In this document: piece by piece, positions 35,223-43,571 of the stretch
How the letters are laid out: each line of letters opens with the position of its first letter
Position numbering within the stretch: position 1 is the first letter of the stretch
From: Lathyrus oleraceus
Lineage: Eukaryota; Streptophyta; Magnoliopsida; Fabales; Fabaceae
Assembly: GCF_024323335.1 (NCBI RefSeq)
Contig: NC_066581.1
Coordinates: 179,235,330-179,299,329 of the forward strand
Direction: 5' to 3'
Length of the DNA: 64,000 nt
The notes under the pieces: model-generated
The model's input: only the letters and a program-made list of their open reading frames with translations
What the model was told of the DNA's origin: nothing
Database searches by the model: none
Position numbers and translations under genes: made by a program

Positions 35223-36249
35223 GATTGTACCACAGTGATGTAATAGGGTCAAGTTTTGGTTCATTTTCAATTATGACTGGATTTTTCATTACTGAAATAA
35301 ATGTTGTATGATGATTTACTACCTTTCTGATGAGCTGTTGCCAATTGGTTCCTATTTTCATTTCATATACTTAATAGTATTGCTGCTTGTTGTTTTATGA
35401 TTGTCTGTATCTTGAAGAAAATAAAGTTTGGTTTTTTTTAGATTAAAATAAAAAGAAAAGAATATAAAGGGCCAATTTATTTTATTTTTTTCTTAAATGA
35501 TTTTCATAGTGTAATATATTTTAAAGTAAAAAAAAAATTATAAAGAAATTTTTTATAAAAAAAAGTTTTAAAATAAAAATTTGGTTTAAATAATTATTTT
35601 AGATATTTTATCATTTTATGAAGAAATAAATTGTATATTAAATTTTTAAAAAATCACTTAATTTTAAATCTATTTCAAATAGATTTTTATAAAAAATATT
35701 TTTGAAATATAACTTTTTGAAAAAATTATGATTTTAAGTGTATTTTGATCTTCAATAATGTCGTTTTATGTTATACTATATTAAAATTAATCTTTTAATT
35801 TATAAAAAAAAAAAAACTTATAATAATTTGTAAAATCCATTTTTAAAAAAAAAACTATTTTTATAAAGTTAAAATAAACGGGTCCAAAAGGTCTCAGAAA
35901 AAATCTAACCCAATAAAAAACAGAGTACAATTGAAATTGAAAGGTAACACAAGCCAGGCAGAAGAGGTAAATAAAACAAACCTAGATCTAAATACCTACT
36001 GTAGCAAACATAGACGCACTTCAACTACAATTTAACAAACTCTGTATGGGAGTGAAGTTAAACTAAAAAAAATAGTTTATGAACAAATGAGCACCAAATC
36101 TTGATCTTTGAGAATAGCCTATAAACCTGCCAATACGGAAACAAGTCCAAACACGACTTTTTTTTTTTTCGCAATGTCCTAATTTTGAAAAATTATTTTC
36201 AATATATCCCATTTTGAAAATTAAATTTCAGAATGTCCTACTATATTCC
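35223..36249. other. AT-rich intergenic DNA downstream of the host gene
   Basis: Long A/T runs (35440-35900), then a more mixed stretch with no open frame of note and a run of about 14 T near 36160. Nothing recognisable; it could hide an old MITE. Confidence 0.5.
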
Positions 36250-36351
36250 TTTGTCACGTCCACTGAAAGGACGAGTTGTTGAAGGACGAAAATTGGTTGG
36301 ACGAATACTACCATGAATTTTTCTCCATGCATGAACTCGGCCAATGGATGG
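36250..36351 (+). repeat. Left hairpin block, candidate terminal repeat of the Mutator element
   Basis: It contains CGTCCACTGAAAGGACG (36257) and ACTCGGCCAATGGATGGCCGAGT (a perfect 9-bp stem) near 36334-36356. Related words, including ATGCATG next to the hairpin and GGTTGGACGA, occur inverted in the block at 50158-50345. Confidence 0.5.
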
Positions 36352-36482
36352 CCGAGTGAATGAAGTGTTATTTTTTTTGTTTTTTAAATTAATTTAATAA
36401 ATTTAAAGAATTAATATTGTTTTTAAATAATATAGTTATTACCAATGACTTTCATTGACCAAGTATGCATGTATTAATTTTC

Positions 36483-36490
36483 TATAAATA
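36483..36490 (+). promoter_or_regulatory. TATA box for the accessory gene
   Basis: TATAAATA lies 54 bp before the ATG at 36544, consistent with a short leader and with promoter activity residing in the Mutator end. Confidence 0.6.
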
Positions 36491-36543
36491 GCAGGACTTG
36501 TAGAAATGTAATTCAGATCACACATCAAATTATTTTTGTAAGA

Positions 36544-36864
36544 ATGTCATTTTGGGGTCTTGTATTTTATGGACAAGGTGAAAAAGTCTGTGTTTGTCTC
36601 GATCTGCAATGGAATTTCATAACACTGATTGCAGTCATCCACACTGGCTTTCGACAATTGGACGGGCGTCGTATGAAGGTGAGAAAAATAGAGTATCGTT
36701 GTCTATACATAATGTTGACTGATGCAAGCCCAGATGGTACGTACATGTATTACCTGGATCGTATAGAAAATGATGAAGATGTTCCGTGTATGTTTTCAAC
36801 ACATAGTGGTGAAGTTAACAAAGGAGTTGAAGGTCCACTTGTGTTGGTTGTTGTTGTTGATTAG
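36544..36864 (+). CDS. Small Mutator accessory protein related to the transposase N terminus (106 aa)
   Basis: The function is not known. The protein has no transposase domain. Its residues about 66-85 (TYMYYLDRIENDEDVPCMF) align with the N-terminal region of the neighbouring transposase (TVFYVMIPIENDEDVKSMF), sharing IENDEDV and MF. The position matches the second, non-transposase gene of MuDR. It ends in a hydrophobic Val run (LVLVVVVD). A TATA box lies upstream and the frame is intact. Two readings are possible: a genuine accessory or regulatory protein, or a truncated duplicate of the transposase start. Confidence 0.5.
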   Translation: MSFWGLVFYGQGEKVCVCLDLQWNFITLIAVIHTGFRQLDGRRMKVRKIEYRCLYIMLTDASPDGTYMYYLDRIENDEDVPCMFSTHSGEVNKGVEGPLVLVVVVD

Positions 36865-37030
36865 TTAGTTAATAACCACTAAGGATTTAAGTTGTTGTGA
36901 TTGTACTTTATAACCAGAAGCCTTTGATTATCAAATGTATTCCATAATGTTTGTTTCCAAAAGACATTATTAATACACAAGGGTTGATATATAATATGTG
37001 CATAATAGTTGATAATAAAAAAAAACATAA

Positions 37031-37157
37031 TCATCTAGAGGGTCCTGCAACATTTGGACATTTCCTACGCATGTGTCCTATTTCACGGCAAATCCCACAC
37101 CTTTTCTTTTCTTTTTCAACATTGTCCATCTCGGTTCTAATCTGGGTGTTGTTTGGA
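37031..37157 (-). pseudogene. Mutator transposase, C-terminal fragment with zinc knuckle
   Basis: On the minus strand it encodes RPNNTQIRTEMD followed by the CX2CX4HX4C knuckle CGICREIGHMRRKC and ends at TGA (37033-37031). If the Sirevirus and one copy of CGCCC are ignored, the frame is continuous with the transposase fragment ending at 47715: the RRRKKG side joins the RPNNTQ side without a shift. Confidence 0.88.
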
Positions 37158-37162
37158 CGCCC

Positions 37163-38236
37163 TGTAAGAACAAAAATAGTTCTACAATAGATTCCATGAT
37201 TTTGATGATAACAAAGGATGAAACCAAAAATGGCACCCTAACGAAAAGTTTCTAAGTGTGCAGGGTTCTAAAGAAAGAAGAAATAAATCTGATGATGTCA
37301 TCAGATGCACAACAAGATCAGATGCAAAATCTCAAGTATCAGAAGCATCTAAAGTGGAATCTCGTTTCAAGAAGCTCTGACTCTGGACAAAACTACAAGT
37401 ATCAGAAGCATCTGAACATGAAGTAAAGTCTAGAAGCTCTGACTCTGAACAAATGTCTTCTGTAAACTCTGGAAGTTATCAGCGACATCAGAAGCAAGAT
37501 TCTCCAGATACACAAAAACTCTAATCAGAATTGTTAATCATGATGAAGTAACGTTTAAGCCAAGTTAAAGTTCTGCAAATGGATTTCCTCAATTAGAAAG
37601 AGACGTTAATCTCCACTTCCAAGAGAAAAGATACTAATTGTGGTAAGTAGTCACTTCTAAGTGAAAAAGTCTACTGCAGAAGCTATTAATGGAATGGCGT
37701 AATTACATCTCAATATCCAACAGATTCAACGCTAATTCAACGCCACTTCAACTCTACTTCAACTCCTATAAATAAGAGAAGAAATCTCATTCAGTAAACA
37801 CGAAGAAATCACTAGCCAAAACTATACTGAAATCATATCACGCTCAAGAAAAACATCTTTGTTCTTCAAAGATTTTCACTAAGCTTTTGCTTATCAAGTG
37901 AAATATTTGTTCTTAAGTTTGTAATATTTGCTTTCTTAGAAGCACTCTAGATTACATATCTTGTATCTAATTTTTATTTGATTTCCTCAAGTGACTCTTT
38001 GTAGTCTGTAGACTTGAGAGGACTAAGAGATTTTCTTCTCTCTTAGGGGTTGTTTGTAATCTTTCAAGATTAGTGGATTAAGTCCTTGTTGAAGGCGAAA
38101 TCACCTTGGCCGGGTGGACTGGAGTAGCTTTGTGTTATAAGCGAACCAGTATAAAATCTTTGTGTGATTTCATTTTGCAAAAGCGCTTATTTTTCAAACA
38201 ATTCAAACCCCCCCTTTCTTGTTTTTCTCACCTTCA
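37163..38236 (+). repeat. 5' LTR of the young Sirevirus
   Basis: It begins TGTAAGAACAAAAATAG and ends TTCTCACCTTCA. The TATA box TATAAATA is at 37767-37774, preceded by repeats of the phrase TTCAAC. The only difference noted from the 3' copy is in the C-run near 38213 (seven C against six C plus A). Confidence 0.97.
37767..37774 (+). promoter_or_regulatory. LTR TATA box
   Basis: TATAAATA follows ACTTCAACTCC; it is repeated at 47245-47252 in the 3' LTR. Transcription would start about 30 bp downstream and drive the genomic RNA. Confidence 0.7.
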
Positions 38237-38238
38237 AT

Positions 38239-38250
38239 TGGTATCAGAGC
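38239..38250 (+). other. Primer binding site, initiator tRNA-Met
   Basis: TGGTATCAGAGC lies two bases after the LTR end. Confidence 0.95.
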
Positions 38251-38319
38251 TCCGGCTCTGTTATTGATTTTCAAATCAAACACTTAACCGTGTAGAGAGA
38301 TCCAGTGCGAGAAAAACAA

Positions 38320-40119
38320 ATGGCCCACTCAAATGAGAAAGATTCTTACAATGCTAAACCTCCTGTTTTTGATGGAGAAAAATTTGATTACTGGAAAGAC
38401 AGAATCGAAAGTTTCTTTCTGGGTTATGATGCTGACCTCTGGGACATTGTCACAGATGGATACAAACCTCCAGTCTCAAATGGAGCTGAAATTCCCAGAA
38501 GCAAAATGTCAGAAGATCAGAAACGTGAGTTCAAAAATCATCACAAGGCCAGAACAATACTTCTAAATGCTATATCATACAACGAATACGAAAAGATCAC
38601 CAACAGAGAGACGGCTAAAGATATACTTGACTCTCTGAAGATGACCCATGAAGGAAACTCCCAAGTCAAGGAGACGAAGGCTCTGGCGTTGATCCAGAAA
38701 TATGAAGCCTTCAAGATGGAAGATGACGAAGCTATAGAAGCTATGTTTTCCAGATTCCAAACTCTTATTGCAGGTCTTAAAGTGCTAGACAAGGGATATA
38801 CGACTGCAGATCATGTTAAGAAGATTGTCAGAAGTCTGCCAAAGAAATGGAGACCAATGGTTACTGCTCTGAAGCTATCAAAGGATCTGAACAACATCAG
38901 CCTTGAAGAACTTGTTAGCTCTCTCAGAAGTCATGAGATAGAACTAGAGGAGGATGAGCCTCAGAAAAGGAACAAGTCAGTGGCGCTGAAGTCCAGACCT
39001 GAAAGACGGAAGTCAGACAGAACCAAGGCTCTTCAAGCAGAAACTGCAGACACTGATGACTCTGAACCTGAAGACTCTGATGATGAAGAAGAGCTGTCTC
39101 TACTAACCAGAAGAGTTAAGCAACTCTGGAAAAGAAGGAACAACAACAACTTCAGAAGATCAAGACCCAGAGGGGATAGATCAGAGTCAACTTCAAAAGG
39201 TAAACCTAATAAAGATATTACCTGTTTTGAATGTAAAGAAACAGGTCATTATAGAAATGAATGCCCCAAGCTGAAGAAAGATAACTCTAAGAAAGAAAGC
39301 TTCAAGAAAAATGCCTTCAGAACAAAGAAAGGATTAATGGCCACCTGGGACGATAGTGAATCAGGATCATCAGAATCTGACTCTGATGAACAAGCCAACG
39401 TAGCATTTATGGCTACCACATCCAGCAGCTCAGATGAAGAATCTGAAGAGGTATTTTCTGAACTTTCTAGATCTGACTTAGAATCATGTTTATCAGAAAC
39501 TCTTACCTCTCTTCAGAAATTAAAACAAAAAGTTAAAAGCATTAAAGGTCTTCTTAAAGCAAAATCTGAAGAATGTAGTGAACTTGAGACAACAATTCTA
39601 GCACATGAAGATACAATCAAATCTTTAACGTTAGAAAGAGATGGAGCTAAAACAAAAAGCTTAGAATTAGAAGAAGTGTTGTCTCAAGCACCACAAACTT
39701 CAAATGAAATTATTTATAAGTATGAAGAAGCCTTTCAACAATTTCTGAAGAATGGGATAAATAGGAGTATTATGGCATCCATGATTTATGGAGTAGGTCA
39801 GAATAATAAAAGGGGAATTGGGTATGATTCTGATTCTGATAAAACTTCTACCAGTAACCAAATTAAATCGCCTTTCTCATACCACTACACACACACACAA
39901 GAACACAAATTTAAAAATGCTAGAAGACCCAAAGTTGTAAGAAACTCTGGGAAAACTAATCTGAAAGGACCCAAGAGATTCTGGGTACCGAAAGATAAGA
40001 TTATCTATGTTGCAGATATCCTATGCAGCAAAGTTCAGACACCAGTCATGGTACCTGGACTCTGGATGCTCGCGACATATGACGGGAAGAAAGTCTATGT
40101 TCCAAAGCCTGGAACTTAA
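38320..40119 (+). CDS. Sirevirus gag (599 aa)
   Basis: It starts MAHSNEKDSYNAKPPVFDG at the first ATG after the primer site. Residues about 15-220 form the copia Gag (UBN2-type) domain, with FDGEKFDYWKDRIESFF at the start and IVRSLPKKWRPMVTALK later. The CCHC knuckle CFECKETGHYRNEC starts at C302. An acidic Ser/Asp/Glu-rich stretch and a coiled coil (about 385-470) follow. The last part (GPKRFWVPKDKIIYVADIL) normally leads into protease, but this frame ends at 40119 after running in a different frame over the protease start. Its job is particle assembly and RNA binding. The true Gag C terminus depends on how the frame shift to pol is resolved. Confidence 0.9.
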   Translation: MAHSNEKDSYNAKPPVFDGEKFDYWKDRIESFFLGYDADLWDIVTDGYKPPVSNGAEIPRSKMSEDQKREFKNHHKARTILLNAISYNEYEKITNRETAKDILDSLKMTHEGNSQVKETKALALIQKYEAFKMEDDEAIEAMFSRFQTLIAGLKVLDKGYTTADHVKKIVRSLPKKWRPMVTALKLSKDLNNISLEELVSSLRSHEIELEEDEPQKRNKSVALKSRPERRKSDRTKALQAETADTDDSEPEDSDDEEELSLLTRRVKQLWKRRNNNNFRRSRPRGDRSESTSKGKPNKDITCFECKETGHYRNECPKLKKDNSKKESFKKNAFRTKKGLMATWDDSESGSSESDSDEQANVAFMATTSSSSDEESEEVFSELSRSDLESCLSETLTSLQKLKQKVKSIKGLLKAKSEECSELETTILAHEDTIKSLTLERDGAKTKSLELEEVLSQAPQTSNEIIYKYEEAFQQFLKNGINRSIMASMIYGVGQNNKRGIGYDSDSDKTSTSNQIKSPFSYHYTHTQEHKFKNARRPKVVRNSGKTNLKGPKRFWVPKDKIIYVADILCSKVQTPVMVPGLWMLATYDGKKVYVPKPGT

Positions 40120-43087
40120 AGACGCTGGCTTTGTAGGCTTCGGAGGAGATCAGAAAGGAAGGATCAGAGGCTCCGGAACTATTGGTAATGGTACTCTTCC
40201 CTCTATATCTGATGTTCTTTATGTAGAAGGATTAATGCATAACTTGTTATCCATAAGTCAATTAAGTGATAACGGTTATGATGTAATCTTTAATCAAAAA
40301 ACGTGTAAAGCCATTAATCAGAACGATGGCTCTGTCCTCTTCACAGGCAAGAGGAAAAACAACATTTATAAAATAAATCTTTCTGATTTAAAAGATCAAA
40401 ATGTTAAATGTTTAATGTCAGTTCACGAAGAGCAATGGGTATGGCATAGACGCTTAGGCCACATTAGCATGAGAAAACTCTCTCAGCTAACTAAACTTGA
40501 GTTAGTCAGAGGCTTACCTAAACTGAAGTTTTCTTCAGATGCTCTGTGTGAAGCTTGTCAGAAAGGAAAGTTTTCAAAAACATCTTTTAAAAAGAAAAAT
40601 GTTGTTTCCACCTCCAAGCCTCTGGAGCTTCTTCACATTGACTTATTTGGTCCTGTGAAAACAGCATCAGTCAATGGAAAGAAGTATGGACTAGTAATCG
40701 TTGATGATTACAGCCGCTGGACATGGGTAAAATTCCTAAGGCACAAGAGTGAGTCTCACTCTGTATTCACCAGTTTCTGTTCTAAAGTGCAAAAAGAATT
40801 TGACTCTAAAATTGTTAGAGTCAGAAGTGATCATGGTGGAGAATTTGAAAATAAAGATTTTGAAGAACTATTTGATTCTAATGGAATATCCCATGATTTC
40901 TCCTGCCCTAGAACTCCACAACAAAATGGAGTTGTAGAGAGGAAGAATAGGACACTCCAAGAAATGGCCAGAACCATGATCAATGAAACAAATGTAGCAA
41001 AGCACTTTTGGGCAGAAGCTGTAAATACAGCGTGTTACATTCAGAATAGAATCTCTATTAGACCTATTCTGGATAAGACTCCCTATGAACTGTGTAAGGG
41101 AAGAAAACCCAACATTTCATATTTTCATCCTTTTGGATGCATTTGCTTTATATTAAATACTAAAGAACATCTGAACAAGTTTGATTCCAAAGCACAGAAA
41201 GGTATTATGTTAGGATACTCAGAACGCTCTAAAGGCTACAGAGTATACAACACAGAAACCAAAATTGTGGAGGAATCAATTCATGTTAGATTTGATGATA
41301 AGCTTGACCCTGAAAAGTCAAAGCTAGTTGAAAAGTTTGCAGATTTAGAGATCACTCTGGTAGAATCTGAGAAAACTCCAGAAGCAACTGTCACTCCAGA
41401 CTCTGAAGAAATTAAATCTCCAGAAATTCCAAGGAAAGTCAAGAGTCGTAGCAACGTATCTGAAGATTTGATTTTGGGAAACAAAGATGAACCTGTTAGA
41501 ACCAGATCTACCTTCAGAACTTCTGAAGATATTCCTCTGGGACTAGTGTCTCTGATTGAGCCTACGTCCTGTGATGAAGCTCTTCAAGATAATGATTGGG
41601 TGGCAGCTATGCAAGAAGAGTTAGATCAATTCTCCAAGAATGATGTCTGGGATCTTGTTCCTAAACCCAGAGGCACTCATGTCATTGGAACCAGATGGGT
41701 TTTCAGAAACAAGCTGAACGAGAAAGGAGAAGTTGTCAGAAACAAAGCTCGACTGGTAGCTCAAGGTTATAGTCAACAAGAAGGTATTGATTATAATGAG
41801 ACTTTTGCTCCAGTCGCAAGGTTAGAGTCTATTCGTCTTCTTGTATCATTTGCTATTAATCACTCTATAAAATTATACCAAATGGATGTCAAGAGTGCAT
41901 TTCTAAATGGTTATATCTCAGAAGAAGTGTATGTCAATCAACCTCCTGGTTTTGAAAATTCAAACTTTCCAGAACATGTTTTCAAACTTAAAAAATCTCT
42001 ATATGGACTTAAACAAGCTCCCAGAGCTTGGTATGAACGTCTGAGCAATTTTCTTCTGGAACAAAATTTTATCAGAGGGAAAGTTGATTCTACACTCTTC
42101 TGTAAAAATCATAAAAATGATCTCATGATATGCCAAATTTATGTTGATGACATTATTTTTGGTTCTGCTAATATCTCTGTTTGCCAAGAATTTTCTAAGT
42201 TAATGCAGGCAGAATTTGAAATGAGTCTAATGCAAGAACTAAAGTTCTTTCTGGGAATTCAAATCAATCAAACTCCAGAAGTCACGTACATTCATCAAAG
42301 CAAGTACATTAAAGACGTTCTAAAGAAGTTTGATATGTCTGAATGCAATTCTGCAAAGACTCCCATGCATCCAACTTGCATTCTGGAGAAGGAAGAGGTA
42401 AGCAACAAGGTTTGTCAGAAGCTCTATCGAGGTATGATAGGCTCTCTTCTCTATCTGACTGCTACTCGTCCTGATATTCTCTTCAGCGTCTGTCTTTGTG
42501 CTAGATTCCAATCAGATCCTAGAGAATCTCATTTAACAGCTGTTAAGAGAATTCTTAAGTATCTGAAAGGAACCCCTAACCTGGGCCTGATGTATGAGAA
42601 AACATCAGAGTATAGGCTTTCTGGTTATTGTGATGCAGATTATGCAGGAGATAGAATAGAACGAAAAAGTACATCTGGAAATTGCCAGCTTCTGGGAAAC
42701 AATCTAATCTCCTGGGCTAGCAAAAGACAGTCAACTATCGCTCTATCAACTGCAGAAGCAGAATATATCTCAGCATCACTGTGCACAACTCAGATGCTCT
42801 GGATGAAACATCAGCTAGAAGATCTACAAATCTTTGAGAGTAACATTCCTATCCTTTGTGATAATACTGCTGCTATTTGTTTGAGTAAGAATCCTATTCT
42901 ACATTCCAGAGCCAAACACATAGAAATTAAACATCATTTTATTAGAGACTATGTTCAGAAAGGAATAGTAACGCTGAAGTTCATTGATACAGAACATCAA
43001 TGGGCAGATATCTTTACTAAGCCTCTAGCTGAAGATAGATTTCGTTTCATCTTAGAAAATCTGAACATTAAAAATTGTCCTGAGTAA
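40007..43087 (+). CDS. Sirevirus pol: protease, integrase, RT, RNase H (1026 aa frame)
   Basis: Residues are counted from 40007. The aspartic protease motif WYLDSGCSRHMTG has Asp18. The pre-integrase zinc region is HRRLGH...CEAC at about 145-190. The integrase triad D212, D275, E311 has D-62-D-35-E spacing. RT runs from about 530, with YQMDVKSAFLNGY and YVDD at 712-715. RNase H includes GYCDADYAGD, STAEAEYISAS and ILCDNTAAI, ending near residue 1020. The frame is +1 relative to gag and overlaps its end by 113 nt, so there is no in-frame read-through. The first codon is probably not a natural start, and protease N-terminal residues must come through a shift from the gag frame. No internal stop is seen. 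Confidence 0.92.
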   Translation: MLQISYAAKFRHQSWYLDSGCSRHMTGRKSMFQSLELKDAGFVGFGGDQKGRIRGSGTIGNGTLPSISDVLYVEGLMHNLLSISQLSDNGYDVIFNQKTCKAINQNDGSVLFTGKRKNNIYKINLSDLKDQNVKCLMSVHEEQWVWHRRLGHISMRKLSQLTKLELVRGLPKLKFSSDALCEACQKGKFSKTSFKKKNVVSTSKPLELLHIDLFGPVKTASVNGKKYGLVIVDDYSRWTWVKFLRHKSESHSVFTSFCSKVQKEFDSKIVRVRSDHGGEFENKDFEELFDSNGISHDFSCPRTPQQNGVVERKNRTLQEMARTMINETNVAKHFWAEAVNTACYIQNRISIRPILDKTPYELCKGRKPNISYFHPFGCICFILNTKEHLNKFDSKAQKGIMLGYSERSKGYRVYNTETKIVEESIHVRFDDKLDPEKSKLVEKFADLEITLVESEKTPEATVTPDSEEIKSPEIPRKVKSRSNVSEDLILGNKDEPVRTRSTFRTSEDIPLGLVSLIEPTSCDEALQDNDWVAAMQEELDQFSKNDVWDLVPKPRGTHVIGTRWVFRNKLNEKGEVVRNKARLVAQGYSQQEGIDYNETFAPVARLESIRLLVSFAINHSIKLYQMDVKSAFLNGYISEEVYVNQPPGFENSNFPEHVFKLKKSLYGLKQAPRAWYERLSNFLLEQNFIRGKVDSTLFCKNHKNDLMICQIYVDDIIFGSANISVCQEFSKLMQAEFEMSLMQELKFFLGIQINQTPEVTYIHQSKYIKDVLKKFDMSECNSAKTPMHPTCILEKEEVSNKVCQKLYRGMIGSLLYLTATRPDILFSVCLCARFQSDPRESHLTAVKRILKYLKGTPNLGLMYEKTSEYRLSGYCDADYAGDRIERKSTSGNCQLLGNNLISWASKRQSTIALSTAEAEYISASLCTTQMLWMKHQLEDLQIFESNIPILCDNTAAICLSKNPILHSRAKHIEIKHHFIRDYVQKGIVTLKFIDTEHQWADIFTKPLAEDRFRFILENLNIKNCPE

Positions 43088-43571
43088 AATTTGGCTCTGA
43101 ACATGTAAAATGAGACTCTGATAAAAACAAATATACTTCTGCCTCTGACTCTGATACTTCTACCAAGTTAAGAAGATATCTGAGTTAGAAATCTTCAGAA
43201 ATCCTTTGGTATTCCTGAAGATCAGAAACATCAACACGTGGGGAACATGCGTCTAACCCTAGAACTTCTAGACAGCTGTCAAAAGAAATCAAAGGTCAGA
43301 ACGCTTGAAATCTCCTTGAGCAGTGTGCTTACTGTTGGGATTAGACATTCATTAATGAGCTGTAATCATTTTTCCCCCAAACGTGCTATTTTGGTTTTTG
43401 TGCTAACGCTGGTATGTGTGTCGTTTTGCATGTGTTTTTACCCTTAGTATATAAACACTTTTCTCACATTTCACACACTTATCACTCTCACTCACTCTTA
43501 AACCCTAAACCCTCTCTCGAAGTTTTCTCTGCAACCTTCTCAGTTATTCATCTTCTTCATCAATCTTCATC
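43088..43571 (+). other. Spacer between pol and the third ORF
   Basis: 484 bp, non-coding. The first half is Sirevirus-like, with frequent CTCTGA/TCAGA words. The second half looks like a conventional plant gene leader, described in the promoter entry. Confidence 0.7.
43448..43571 (+). promoter_or_regulatory. Apparent internal promoter and leader of the third ORF
   Basis: TATATAAA at 43448-43455 is followed by a pyrimidine-rich leader (ACTCTCACTCACTC), then AAACCCTAAACCCT (telo-box-like) near 43500 and CTTCATCATCAATCTTCATC before the ATG at 43572. TATA-to-ATG distance is about 120 bp. This is what a plant Pol II promoter looks like, but no expression data are available. Confidence 0.55.
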
